A stretch of 64,000 nucleotides of DNA from Flavobacterium cerinum (GTDB lineage Bacteria; Bacteroidota; Bacteroidia; Flavobacteriales; Flavobacteriaceae), in assembly GCF_004028155.1 (NCBI RefSeq), contig NZ_SBII01000001.1, forward strand, positions 186,001-250,000. Reading direction: 5' to 3'. Below, piece by piece: positions 52,146-60,864 of this stretch. Every line of letters begins with the position of its first letter. Position 1 is the stretch's first letter. The notes beneath the pieces are model-generated. The model did no database searches and was not told where the DNA came from. It saw only the letters and a list, made by a program, of their open reading frames with translations. The translations under genes and the position numbers were made by a program.

Positions 52146-52517
52146 ATGAATATATTCGTGGGAAGCCTTCCGTTCAGTATTGAGGAGGCAGATTTAAGAG
52201 AGTCTTTTGAGGCTTATGGTGCTGTAGAGTCTGTAAAAATAATTACAGATAAATTTACTGGCAGAAGTAAAGGTTTTGGTTTTGTTGAGATGCCAAACGA
52301 TGACGAAGCTCAAAAAGCTATTGACGAGCTTAACGGAGCAACTGTTCAAGGTAGAGCTATCGTTGTAAACAAAAGCGAGCCAAGACCGGAAGGTGAGAGA
52401 AGGACTTTTAACAACAACCGTAGCGGTGGTGGAGGTTTCAATAGAGACAACAACCGCGGTGGTGGTGGAGGTGGTGACCGTGGCGGATACAACCGTGGCG
52501 GAAGCAGCCGTTACTAA
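52146..52517 (+). CDS. RRM-type RNA-binding protein with glycine-rich tail
   Basis: A 123-residue protein. A single RNA recognition motif spans residues 1-80, with RNP2 IFVGSL and RNP1 KGFGFVEM. The tail (from about residue 88) has Arg/Gly/Asn-rich repeats like NNRGGGGGGDRGGYNRGG. The layout equals the small glycine-rich RRM proteins of cyanobacteria and Bacteroidota, some of which are cold-induced RNA chaperones. It has a good promoter and a terminator, so it is monocistronic. Confidence 0.95.
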   Translation: MNIFVGSLPFSIEEADLRESFEAYGAVESVKIITDKFTGRSKGFGFVEMPNDDEAQKAIDELNGATVQGRAIVVNKSEPRPEGERRTFNNNRSGGGGFNRDNNRGGGGGGDRGGYNRGGSSRY

Positions 52518-52537
52518 TATAAAGGCTTTAGTTACAG

Positions 52538-52566
52538 AAAACCACCCATCGGGTGGTTTTTTTTTG
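52538..52566 (+). terminator. rho-independent terminator of the RRM gene
   Basis: AAAACCACCC pairs with GGGTGGTTTT around ATC, then T-run. Confidence 0.9.
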
Positions 52567-52612
52567 TTCATAAATCTATTTTTTCTATACCTCAAAATAA
52601 CGTATTTTTGAA

Positions 52613-52620
52613 AAGTCTAC
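52613..52620 (+). promoter_or_regulatory. -7 element of dnaE
   Basis: TATTTTTG ends 49 nt before the dnaE ATG. No -33 TTG at normal spacing. Confidence 0.4.
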
Positions 52621-52669
52621 CTTTTTAGGGCAGGCTTTCTTTTTTTAACTTCCAAAATCCTTAGTTGGT

Positions 52670-55600
52670 ATGTACCTGATATTTGACACTGAAACCACCG
52701 GATTACCCAAACGATGGGATGCCCCAATTACAGATACCGATAACTGGCCTCGCTGTATACAAATAGCATGGCAGCTGCATGATGAAATGGGTGGGCTTAT
52801 TGAGCATCAGGATTATATGGTTAAGCCGGATGGTTTTAATATACCCTATGACGCAGAGCGTATTCACGGAATTTCTACAGAACTTGCTGCTGAACAAGGT
52901 ATCTCTTTGGATGAAGTATTAGAGAAGTTTAATATAGCACTGTCTAAATCTAAATTTATTGTTGGTCAGAATGTAGGCTTTGATGTTAATATCATGGGGT
53001 CTGAATTTTACCGCATGGGTATAGAGACTGATCTTTCTACAATGAAAGTATTGGATACCTGTACCGAGGTTACTGCAGATCTTTTAAAGCTTCCGGGTGG
53101 ACGTGGCGGAAGGTTTAAACTACCTACACTTACAGAGTTGCACCAGTATCTTTTTGGAGTGCCATTTTCTGAGGCGCACAATGCTACTGCCGACGTTGAA
53201 GCTACTACACGTTGTTTCCTTGAATTGGTTAAAAAACAAATTTTTACGCCACAGGAACTTGATGTTTCACCATCTTATTTCGAAGAATTTAATATCCAAA
53301 ACCCACAGCCAATACAACTGATAGGGTTAAAACATATCAACTTAAAACAGGCTTCAGAAGAGGTGCGAAAGCGTCTTGAAAAACTGAAAACTGCCGAAGT
53401 TTTACATACACAGACACCTTCTGTACAGCAGGATCTTGCCGATCTGGATTTTGTGCACCTGCACAATCATACTCAATTTTCGGTACTGCAATCTACCATC
53501 TCGGTGCCCGATTTGGTTAAGGCTGCTGCAAAATATAAAATGCCTGCTGTTGCGATGACCGATCATGCGAACATGATGGGGGCCTTTCATTTTGTGAGTA
53601 ATGTGCTTAACCATAACAAAGCAGCTGAAGCTAAAAACAAAGCAGCGGTAGAAAATGGTGAAGAGCCTACAGAGGTGATTATGAAACCTATTGTAGGATG
53701 TGAATTCTTTGTATGCGAAGATCATAAAGATAAAACAAGAAAAGACAACGGTTATCAGATAGTACTTTTGGCTAAAAACAAAAAGGGCTATCATAACCTG
53801 GCAAAAATGTCATCTATCGCTTATACGGCAGGTTTTTATTATGTGCCAAGGATAGATAGAAAGATCATAGAACAGTACAAGGATGATATCATGGTATTGT
53901 CCGGGAACCTGTCTGGAGAGGTGCCTAATAAGGTGCTTAACATGGGGGAAAATCAGGCCGAAGAAGCATTGCAATGGTGGTCTAAAACCTTCGGTGATGA
54001 TTTTTATATTGAGTTGATGAACCATGGTCAGGAAGATGAGAACCGTGTAAATCAGACACTAATAGCGCTGGCGCGGAGGAATAATGTAAAACTTATTGCT
54101 ACAAACAATACTTATTACGTTAATAAAGAAGATTCTCATGCCCATGATATTTTACTATGCGTAAAAGACGGAGAAAAACAGGCAACACCTATTGGCCGTG
54201 GTCGAGGATTCCGTTACGGACTTCCAAATAACGAATACTATTTTAAGACAGGTGAAGAGATGAAAAAACTCTTTGCCAATACACCTGAGGCTATTATCAA
54301 CATTCAGGAGATTGTAGATAAGGTGGAAATTTACTCTTTATACAGAGATGTACTTCTTCCGAAATTTGATATTCCGCATGAATTTCTTGTTCCAGAAGAT
54401 GAAGCAGACGGAGGTAAGCGTGGTGAAAATAAATATCTTGCTTATCTTACTTATAAAGGTGCAGAAAAGCGTTACGGCGAAATTACCGATGCCATTCGGG
54501 AACGTCTTGACTTCGAGCTTAATACTATCCTGAATAGTGGATACCCGGGATACTTTCTTATTGTACAGGATTTTATTGCCAAGGCTCGTGAACTGGATGT
54601 ATCGGTAGGGCCGGGAAGGGGATCTGCTGCTGGATCAGTTGTGGCTTATTGTCTTTGGATTACCAATATAGACCCTATCAAATACGACTTGCTTTTTGAG
54701 CGTTTCCTGAATCCGGACCGTGTATCCATGCCCGATATTGATATCGATTTTGATGATGAGGGCCGTGGTCGTGTTATGGATTATGTAATTAACAAATATG
54801 GCGCAAGCCAGGTAGCTCAGATCATTACCTACGGTACCATGGCGGCAAAATCGTCTATCCGTGATACGGCAAGGGTATTGGATTTACCGTTATTTGAAGC
54901 CGATAAAATTGCTAAGCTGATTCCAAATCTTAAGCTGGCTAAAATATTCAGTCTTGATCCCGCTGCGCTTAAAGCAGCAATGCGTGCTGAGGAGTATGAA
55001 AAAGTGGTGGAGCTTATTGCTTTGGCTGAAGGGAATGATCTTAGTTCTGAAACCATTCAACAAGCGAAAGTGCTTGAAGGATCGTTGCGAAATACGGGTA
55101 TCCATGCCTGTGGTGTAATTATTACACCGGATGATATTACCAACTTCGTTCCGGTATCGGTAGCAAAAGACTCTGATCTTTATGTTACCCAGTTTGATAA
55201 CTCGGTCGTAGAAAGTGCAGGGTTGCTTAAGATGGACTTCCTGGGGTTGAAGACCCTTACCCTTATAAAAGATACCGTTAAGCTTGTAAAATACAAGCAC
55301 AATATAGAACTCGATCCGGAAGCATTTCCGATAGATGATGTAAAAACATACGAACTTTTCCAGCGCGGTGAAACTGTAGGAGTATTCCAGTATGAGTCGC
55401 CTGGAATGCAAAAGTATATGAAGGACCTTAAGCCTACGGTTTTTGGAGACCTTATTGCCATGAATGCTTTATACCGTCCGGGACCTTTGGAGTATATTCC
55501 TAGTTTCGTTAGAAGAAAAAATGGGGAAGAAGAAATAAAATATGACCTTGATGCCTGTGAGGAATACCTAAAAGAAACCTATGGTATTACCGTATACCAG

Positions 55601-57175
55601 GAGCAGGTGATGCTACTGTCGCAAAAGCTGGCGGGTTTTACTAAAGGTGAGGCCGACGTTTTGCGTAAAGCGATGGGTAAAAAGCAAAAGGATGTACTGG
55701 ATAAAATGAAACCTAAGTTTGTAGCGCAAGCTGCCGAAAAAGGTCATGATCCGGGGACATTGGAAAAAATTTGGAAAGACTGGGAGGCCTTTGCGAGTTA
55801 TGCCTTCAATAAATCCCACTCTACCTGTTATGCGTGGATTGCCTATCAAACGGCCTACTTAAAAGCGCATTATCCGGCAGAATATATGGCAGCAGTACTA
55901 TCCAATAACATGAATGATATCAAACAGGTTACTTTCTTTATGGAGGAATGTAAGCGAATGGGTTTACAGGTTTTGGGGCCTGATGTGAATGAATCATTCT
56001 ATAAATTCACGGTAAACGATCTGGGCGCCGTTCGTTTTGGTATGGGTGCGGTAAAAGGAGTAGGATCAGGCGCGGTACAAACGATAGTAGAGAACAGAAA
56101 AGACGGAAGATATAAGTCGATTTTTGATCTAGCCAAGCGTATAGACTTGCGCGCGGCCAATAAAAAAGCTTTTGAGAATCTTGCTCTTGCAGGAGGATTT
56201 GATTGTTTTACAACGACTCATAGAGGGCAGTATTTCCATATGGACAACAGTGAAAATATCTCATTTCTTGAAAAAGCAATGCGTTATGGATCGAAATTTC
56301 AGGAGAATGAAAACTCATCGCAGGTAAGTCTTTTTGGTGAAGCCAGCGAAGTACAGATTCCTGAGCCTGTTGTTCCGCCTTGTGAAGAATGGAGCACGAT
56401 GGAAAAATTAGCCAAGGAAAAAGAGGTTGTAGGTATTTATATCTCAGGGCATCCACTGGATGACTATAAGTTTGAGATGAAATATTTTTGCAATGCAAAA
56501 CTTGAAGCACTTAAAAATTTAGAGCAGCATGTAACCAAGAATCTTAGTTTTGGCGGTATTATATCAAACGTGCAGCACAGGGTTGCCAAGAATGGTAAAG
56601 GCTGGGCATCGTTTGTACTGGAAGGCTATGACGAAAGTTATGAATTCAGGATATATGGTGAAGAATATCTTAAGTTCAGGCATTTCCTTATAGGGAATAA
56701 TTTTACGTTTATGAGGGTACTGATAAAAGAAGGCTGGGTAAACCAGGAAGGTAAGAAAGGGGAGCCTAGAATTCAATTTGTTGCTATTCAATACCTACAG
56801 GATGTATTAACAACATTTGCTAAAAAACTGATCATTCAGTTTAATGTGGTCGATTTGCAGGAGCGGCTTATAGCATCGCTAAGTGAGTTATTCCGCAATA
56901 ATGCCGGAGATAACGGAGTAACTTTTGAAGTTATGGAACTGCAAAAAGTAATGAAAAAGGTAGAGATCGCTGCAAGCCCGATTTTAAAAGAACCTACAGA
57001 TGATGGTGAAGAGAATGAATTCGATCAGGAGGTTTCGCAGGCTGTTATAACAGATGTAGAAGACATACAGGTGGTTACTAAACTTATTATGCCAAGCAGG
57101 AAGTTAAAGGTGAAAATAAGTAATGAATTATTGCAGGAGCTGGATAAGCTTCAGGTTAACTTTAAACTGAATTAA
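52670..57175 (+). CDS. dnaE: DNA polymerase III subunit alpha with N-terminal 3'-5' exonuclease domain
   Basis: Replicative polymerase of 1501 residues, about 340 longer than E. coli DnaE. Residues 1-190 are a DEDDh proofreading exonuclease: ExoI FDTETTG (D6, E8), ExoII GQNVGFDVNI near residue 100, ExoIII HNATAD (H170, D175). The PHP domain starts near 260 (VHLHNHTQFS). The polymerase core has the catalytic PDIDIDFD at about 688-695 and the helix-hairpin-helix region near 1130. An OB fold (NLSFGGIISNVQHR) lies near 1290. The fusion puts proofreading in the same chain, as known for DnaE of several Bacteroidota. Confidence 0.97.
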   Translation: MYLIFDTETTGLPKRWDAPITDTDNWPRCIQIAWQLHDEMGGLIEHQDYMVKPDGFNIPYDAERIHGISTELAAEQGISLDEVLEKFNIALSKSKFIVGQNVGFDVNIMGSEFYRMGIETDLSTMKVLDTCTEVTADLLKLPGGRGGRFKLPTLTELHQYLFGVPFSEAHNATADVEATTRCFLELVKKQIFTPQELDVSPSYFEEFNIQNPQPIQLIGLKHINLKQASEEVRKRLEKLKTAEVLHTQTPSVQQDLADLDFVHLHNHTQFSVLQSTISVPDLVKAAAKYKMPAVAMTDHANMMGAFHFVSNVLNHNKAAEAKNKAAVENGEEPTEVIMKPIVGCEFFVCEDHKDKTRKDNGYQIVLLAKNKKGYHNLAKMSSIAYTAGFYYVPRIDRKIIEQYKDDIMVLSGNLSGEVPNKVLNMGENQAEEALQWWSKTFGDDFYIELMNHGQEDENRVNQTLIALARRNNVKLIATNNTYYVNKEDSHAHDILLCVKDGEKQATPIGRGRGFRYGLPNNEYYFKTGEEMKKLFANTPEAIINIQEIVDKVEIYSLYRDVLLPKFDIPHEFLVPEDEADGGKRGENKYLAYLTYKGAEKRYGEITDAIRERLDFELNTILNSGYPGYFLIVQDFIAKARELDVSVGPGRGSAAGSVVAYCLWITNIDPIKYDLLFERFLNPDRVSMPDIDIDFDDEGRGRVMDYVINKYGASQVAQIITYGTMAAKSSIRDTARVLDLPLFEADKIAKLIPNLKLAKIFSLDPAALKAAMRAEEYEKVVELIALAEGNDLSSETIQQAKVLEGSLRNTGIHACGVIITPDDITNFVPVSVAKDSDLYVTQFDNSVVESAGLLKMDFLGLKTLTLIKDTVKLVKYKHNIELDPEAFPIDDVKTYELFQRGETVGVFQYESPGMQKYMKDLKPTVFGDLIAMNALYRPGPLEYIPSFVRRKNGEEEIKYDLDACEEYLKETYGITVYQEQVMLLSQKLAGFTKGEADVLRKAMGKKQKDVLDKMKPKFVAQAAEKGHDPGTLEKIWKDWEAFASYAFNKSHSTCYAWIAYQTAYLKAHYPAEYMAAVLSNNMNDIKQVTFFMEECKRMGLQVLGPDVNESFYKFTVNDLGAVRFGMGAVKGVGSGAVQTIVENRKDGRYKSIFDLAKRIDLRAANKKAFENLALAGGFDCFTTTHRGQYFHMDNSENISFLEKAMRYGSKFQENENSSQVSLFGEASEVQIPEPVVPPCEEWSTMEKLAKEKEVVGIYISGHPLDDYKFEMKYFCNAKLEALKNLEQHVTKNLSFGGIISNVQHRVAKNGKGWASFVLEGYDESYEFRIYGEEYLKFRHFLIGNNFTFMRVLIKEGWVNQEGKKGEPRIQFVAIQYLQDVLTTFAKKLIIQFNVVDLQERLIASLSELFRNNAGDNGVTFEVMELQKVMKKVEIAASPILKEPTDDGEENEFDQEVSQAVITDVEDIQVVTKLIMPSRKLKVKISNELLQELDKLQVNFKLN

Positions 57176-57251
57176 TTTTGCAAATAAATTTCGTCTATAC
57201 GGGCATAGGGAAAACTAATATATCTTTAACGGTCTTTCAATAAATAATGAT

Positions 57252-57259
57252 TATTTTTG
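57252..57259 (+). promoter_or_regulatory. -7 element of trxA
   Basis: TATTTTTG ends 28 nt before the trxA ATG. Confidence 0.42.
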
Positions 57260-57287
57260 TTATCTAAAAATCAAACGAAATTAGAAT

Positions 57288-57605
57288 ATGGCACAAGCAA
57301 TAACTGATGCTACTTTTGAAGAAGTGGTATTAAAATCAGATAAACCGGTATTAGTAGACTTTTGGGCAGCATGGTGTGGACCATGTCGTATGGTAGGACC
57401 AATCATTGATGAAATTGGAGCTGAGTACGAAGGTAAAGCTATCGTTGGTAAAGTAGACGTAGATGCTAACCAGGAATTTGCTGCAAAATACGGTGTAAGA
57501 AACATTCCTACTGTATTGGTTTTCCAAAATGGAGAAGTTGTTGGCAGACAAGTAGGTGTTGCTCAAAAACAAACGTATACTAACGCAATCGACGCATTAC
57601 TATAA
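57288..57605 (+). CDS. trxA: thioredoxin
   Basis: Cytoplasmic disulfide reductase of 105 residues, the normal size. The active site WCGPC has Cys30 and Cys33, and the cis-Pro loop is NIPTVLVFQNG near residue 72. A 12-bp sequence at the end of the gene (57587-57598) recurs 17 bp later, across the stop codon, as a small tandem duplication. A strong terminator follows. Confidence 0.97.
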   Translation: MAQAITDATFEEVVLKSDKPVLVDFWAAWCGPCRMVGPIIDEIGAEYEGKAIVGKVDVDANQEFAAKYGVRNIPTVLVFQNGEVVGRQVGVAQKQTYTNAIDALL

Positions 57606-57625
57606 TCGACGCATTGCAACAAGAT

Positions 57626-57656
57626 AAAAAAGTCCCGCTTTTGCGGGACTTTTTTA
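57626..57656. terminator. bidirectional terminator between trxA and the HxlR gene
   Basis: AAGTCCCGC pairs with GCGGGACTT around TTTT, with A- and T-runs on the flanks. Confidence 0.9.
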
Positions 57657-58028
57657 TTATACATCTGCTGTAACGGTTTCTTCTGTTTTAGGGTGTGATG
57701 CTTTTTTATGGTCATAGTGCTCGTTGTCCCATTTGGCGAGTTCGATAATGATGGGTAAAAGCGTTTTTCCTTTTTCGGTCAGGCTGTATTCAACCCTTGG
57801 CGGAAGTTCTTTAAATTCTTCTCTTAGTAATATGCCATCAGATTCCAGTTCCTTTAAGGTTGTGGTAAGTACTTTCTTAGAGATAGAGCCTATGGAGGCG
57901 TGAATTTGTCCGAACCGCGCTGTGCGTGCTCTCAAAACATAAATAACTATAGGTTTCCATTTGGTGCCCAGTATCGCCATAGAGCGGTGCATGGGGCAGT
58001 TACTGTATCTAAATACGTCATTTTTCAT
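57657..58028 (-). CDS. HxlR family transcriptional regulator
   Basis: A 123-residue winged-helix regulator. The N-terminal Cys in SNCPMHRSMAILGTKWKPI and the core ARFGQIHASIGSISKKVLTTTLKEL and YSLTEKGKTLLPII (in parts) are typical of HxlR/MarR-like proteins; Cys11 could sense electrophiles as in YodB-type members. It is divergent from an Old Yellow Enzyme gene, a common target of this family. The C-terminus has a short Thr/Glu tail. Confidence 0.92.
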   Translation of the reverse strand: MKNDVFRYSNCPMHRSMAILGTKWKPIVIYVLRARTARFGQIHASIGSISKKVLTTTLKELESDGILLREEFKELPPRVEYSLTEKGKTLLPIIIELAKWDNEHYDHKKASHPKTEETVTADV

Positions 58029-58057
58029 TTTAGGTTACTTAGAGGTTACCACTATAT

Positions 58058-58100
58058 ACTATTAATAGTTACAAATGTAGACTATTATGTTTTAACTTTG
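58058..58100. promoter_or_regulatory. divergent promoter and operator of the HxlR regulator and Old Yellow Enzyme genes
   Basis: Two -7 boxes lie back to back: TACATTTG on minus (58072-58079) and TAACTTTG on plus (58093-58100). The perfect 12-bp palindrome ACTATTAATAGT (58058-58069) lies at the expected start of the hxlR-type transcript, so it is a candidate operator. Two GGTTAC copies 11 bp apart (58033, 58044) stand nearby. Confidence 0.45.
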
Positions 58101-58162
58101 GCAATATAAAATGATATAAGATAGATAGCAGGATGCTGTCGTTAATTTAATAAGCTATAAAA

Positions 58163-59224
58163 ATGAATTTCGAATCGCTTTTTACTCCCTTTCAATACAA
58201 AGGCCTTAACCTGAAAAACAGGTTTGTAATGGCTCCTATGACACGTACATTCTCTATTGATGGTGTGCCGACACAACTTGTAGCCGATTATTATGCCCGA
58301 AGAGCTGCTGCTGAGGTTGGCCTTATTATTGCCGAGGGCACGGTTATCAATCGTCCATCCTCTAAAAATCAAAAAGATATTCCTGATTTTTATGGTGATG
58401 CCGCTTTAAATGGCTGGAAAAAAGTTGTTGAAGATGTGCATGCTGTTAATGGTAAAATTGCACCACAATTATGGCATGTTGGAAATACGCCTATGGGATG
58501 GGATGCTCCCGCTCCATTTGAAAGTCCGGATACAATGACATCGCAGGATATAGAAGATACGATTAAAGCATTTGCAGATGCCGCACGAAATGCAAAGGCT
58601 TTAGGGTTTGATGCTTTTGAGATACATGGCGCACATGGATATCTTATCGATCAGTTCTTTTGGCAGACAACCAATAACCGTACTGATGAATATGGAGGAA
58701 AGACACTAAAAGAAAGAAGCCGTTTTGCAGTAGATGTAGTAAAGGCTATGCGCGCGGCAGTAGGTCCTGACATGGTTATTATATTGCGTCTTTCGCAATG
58801 GAAACAACAGGATTTTGATGTAAAACTGGCAGCAAATCCAACAGAGATGGAAGAATGGTTACTTCCGTTGGTAGAGGCAGGAGTAGATATTTTCCACGGG
58901 TCGCAGCGCAGGTATTGGGAAAGCGAATTTGATGGTAGTGACCTGAATTTCGCAGGATGGATTAAAAAAGTAACAGGACAGCCGGTTATTACAGTTGGAT
59001 CTGTAGGGCTAAGCAGTGATGTTATGGGATTGTTTACGCGTGGTGAAGGTGCAGGAACTGCCGAGATGACCGATATGCTTCGCCGTTTTGAACGTGGCGA
59101 TTTTGATATGGTAGCTATAGGACGCGCCTTGCTTCAGGATCCGGAATGGGTTCAGAAAGTGAAAATGCAGCGTTTTGATGAATTAAAGGCTTTTGATACA
59201 GCGAGTCTTCAGTCGTTATATTAA
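58163..59224 (+). CDS. Old Yellow Enzyme family alkene reductase (NADH:flavin oxidoreductase)
   Basis: A 353-residue FMN-dependent ene-reductase of TIM-barrel fold. Visible motifs are the FMN-site NRFVMAPMTRTF near residue 20, the substrate His pair in FEIHGAHGYLIDQFFW near residue 150, and GRALLQDPEWVQKV near residue 318. Family members reduce activated C=C bonds of electrophiles. It is divergent from an HxlR-type regulator that probably represses it until electrophiles appear (inferred). Confidence 0.94.
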   Translation: MNFESLFTPFQYKGLNLKNRFVMAPMTRTFSIDGVPTQLVADYYARRAAAEVGLIIAEGTVINRPSSKNQKDIPDFYGDAALNGWKKVVEDVHAVNGKIAPQLWHVGNTPMGWDAPAPFESPDTMTSQDIEDTIKAFADAARNAKALGFDAFEIHGAHGYLIDQFFWQTTNNRTDEYGGKTLKERSRFAVDVVKAMRAAVGPDMVIILRLSQWKQQDFDVKLAANPTEMEEWLLPLVEAGVDIFHGSQRRYWESEFDGSDLNFAGWIKKVTGQPVITVGSVGLSSDVMGLFTRGEGAGTAEMTDMLRRFERGDFDMVAIGRALLQDPEWVQKVKMQRFDELKAFDTASLQSLY

Positions 59225-59236
59225 ATATCAGTTTGT

Positions 59237-59277
59237 AAAGATCTGTGTGGTTATGGCCATTCAGATCTTTCTGTTTT
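59237..59277 (+). terminator. terminator of the Old Yellow Enzyme gene
   Basis: AAAGATCTG pairs with CAGATCTTT over a 16-nt loop that can pair further (GG with CC), followed by CTGTTTT. The T-tract is weak. Confidence 0.6.
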
Positions 59278-59339
59278 AATGGCATTTTGAACTTGTCAAT
59301 CTATTAGTTTAATTTAAGTCAATTCCTTACATTTGAAAT

Positions 59340-60266
59340 ATGAAGATTGAAGGTCAATTAGAAAAAATATCGAGTTTTTCGCATCTTGAACTGTTAGCCA
59401 ACCAAATTGTGGAAGGTTTCATTTCGGGTATGCATAAAAGTCCGTTTCATGGGTTTTCCTCAGAATTTGCTGAGCATAAGGTGTATAATGCAGGTGAAAG
59501 TACCAAGCATATTGACTGGAAGCTGTATGCACGTACAGACAGGCTTTATACAAAACGTTATGAAGAGGAAACGAATCTGCGCTGTCATATAATTGTAGAC
59601 AATTCATCGTCTATGCACTATCCCAAGCTAAAAGCAGGGCAGCAGTTTTATGAAAACAAAATAGGTTTTTCGGTGCTGGCTTCTGCTGTACTTATGGAGC
59701 TTTTAAAGCACCAGCGTGATGCAGTAGGGCTTAGTGTGTATTCTGACGATTATGAGTTCTATGCGCCCGAGAAGGGTAGTGGCAGGCATCATAGGATGCT
59801 GTTGAGCAAGCTGGAAAGTATACTGGATACTCCTGGGCGCGATAAAGCGACTGATACTACAACCTTTTTACACCAGATAGCCCAGAAGATGCATCGCCGC
59901 TCTATGATTATACTGTTTACAGATATGTTCCAGCCGGGTAATGATGAAGCACTTTTTAATGCGTTGCAGCATTTAAAACATAATAAGCACAAAGTGGTTT
60001 TGTTTCATGTTATCGACAAGAAGACTGAACTTAACTTTGATTTTGACAACGCTCCGCGAAAGTTCATAGACGTAGAAACGGGTGAAGAAGTGAACCTTTT
60101 TGCTGAAAATGTAAAAAGCGAATATGAAAAATTGGTAGATGCTTACTTTAAAAAAGTAGCGGAAACCTGTATACAGTATAGAATTAAGTATGTTCCTGTA
60201 TCGGTAGATGAAAAATTTGAAAAAATTTTAACGACATACCTTGTTGAGAAACAAAAGTTTGGCTGA
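59340..60266 (+). CDS. DUF58 family protein with vWA-like domain
   Basis: A 308-residue cytoplasmic protein. The DUF58 core FSEFAEHKVYNAGESTKHIDWK-like segment is near residue 45 and is followed by a vWA-like fold with the metal site in IIVDNSSSMHYP near residue 85 and SMIILFTDMFQPG near residue 190. DUF58 proteins usually work with a MoxR AAA+ ATPase in envelope or oxidase maturation; no moxR gene is next to this one in the window. No membrane helix is present. Confidence 0.88.
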   Translation: MKIEGQLEKISSFSHLELLANQIVEGFISGMHKSPFHGFSSEFAEHKVYNAGESTKHIDWKLYARTDRLYTKRYEEETNLRCHIIVDNSSSMHYPKLKAGQQFYENKIGFSVLASAVLMELLKHQRDAVGLSVYSDDYEFYAPEKGSGRHHRMLLSKLESILDTPGRDKATDTTTFLHQIAQKMHRRSMIILFTDMFQPGNDEALFNALQHLKHNKHKVVLFHVIDKKTELNFDFDNAPRKFIDVETGEEVNLFAENVKSEYEKLVDAYFKKVAETCIQYRIKYVPVSVDEKFEKILTTYLVEKQKFG

Positions 60267-60304
60267 TAGGTTGTGAGTTTTTTTTAAAAAATATCCGTAA
60301 ACGT

Positions 60305-60334
60305 TTGGAAATATTGAAAACAGTGGTATATTTG
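60305..60334 (+). promoter_or_regulatory. promoter of the first tRNA-Asp gene
   Basis: TTG at 60305-60307, a 19-bp spacer and TATATTTG at 60327-60334. The tRNA starts 42 nt later. Confidence 0.6.
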
Positions 60335-60375
60335 CACTCGTAATAACGAAGCATTATTGCTAAGTTTAAAACGCT

Positions 60376-60452
60376 GGTTTGGTAGTTCAGTTGGTTAGAA
60401 TACATGCCTGTCACGCATGGGGTCGCGGGTTCGAGTCCCGTCCAGACCGCCA
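60376..60452 (+). tRNA. tRNA-Asp (GTC), CCA encoded
   Basis: Cloverleaf with acceptor stem GGTTTGG/CCAGACC (one G-U), anticodon GTC in the loop CTGTCAC, the T-arm GCGGG-TTCGAGT-CCCGT, and discriminator G at 60449. CCA follows in the DNA at 60450-60452. Its body is identical to the second copy 373 bp downstream. It has a consensus promoter and a terminator. Confidence 0.97.
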
Positions 60453-60467
60453 GTAAAGGAAAAAATA

Positions 60468-60492
60468 GCCTCGCATATCGCGGGGCTTTTTT
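60468..60492 (+). terminator. terminator of the first tRNA-Asp gene
   Basis: GCCTCGC pairs with GCGGGGC (one G-U) around ATATC, followed by six T. Confidence 0.85.
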
Positions 60493-60525
60493 CGCCTAAA
60501 ATATTTAAGATAGTTGTGTTGTTTA

Positions 60526-60598
60526 AATCACGCTTGACGTGATACGGTTTAGTAGTTAGACCAATGAAAAGCTTTCCATTTAGTTGGGGGGCTTTTTT
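60526..60598 (+). other. possible decayed tRNA unit or small RNA between the tRNA-Asp genes
   Basis: ATCACG-CTTGA-CGTGAT forms a perfect hairpin (60526-60542). GGTTTAGTAGTT (60546-60557) matches the first 12 bases of tRNA-Asp but for one. AAAAGC...GCTTTT (60567-60596) followed by T resembles a terminator. It could be the remnant of a third tRNA copy. Confidence 0.3.
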
Positions 60599-60701
60599 GA
60601 TTTAAAACTACTTTATATTTAAAACGAAAATTATTATTATTTGTAAAGACTTGTCTTTTAGTTGATTCAAATATTTAATGATTTTTATTCAAAAAAATGT
60701 A

Positions 60702-60730
60702 TTGAAAATGAAAAATGTGTTGTATATTTG
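60702..60730 (+). promoter_or_regulatory. promoter of the second tRNA-Asp gene
   Basis: TTG at 60702-60704, an 18-bp spacer and TATATTTG at 60723-60730, with GCAC directly after it as in the first tRNA promoter. Confidence 0.6.
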
Positions 60731-60748
60731 CACCCGCAATAAAGCACT

Positions 60749-60822
60749 GGTTTGGTAGTTCAGTTGGTTAGAATACATGCCTGTCACGCATGGGGTCGCG
60801 GGTTCGAGTCCCGTCCAGACCG
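60749..60822 (+). tRNA. tRNA-Asp (GTC), CCA not encoded
   Basis: The 74-nt body is identical to the first copy, with anticodon GTC. After the discriminator G at 60822 the DNA reads CTT, so CCA must be added by nucleotidyltransferase. It has its own promoter and terminator. Confidence 0.97.
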
Positions 60823-60833
60823 CTTAAATTGGG

Positions 60834-60864
60834 AAAAGTCACGTTAATAGCGTGACTTTTTTTG
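60834..60864 (+). terminator. terminator of the second tRNA-Asp gene
   Basis: AAAAGTCACG pairs with CGTGACTTTT around a 7-nt loop, then T-run. Confidence 0.87.

Noticed and set aside
52194..52595. Minus-strand frame rich in Thr/Val opposite the RRM gene
   Set aside because: It arises from the complement of the glycine-rich tail; no promoter or ribosome site.
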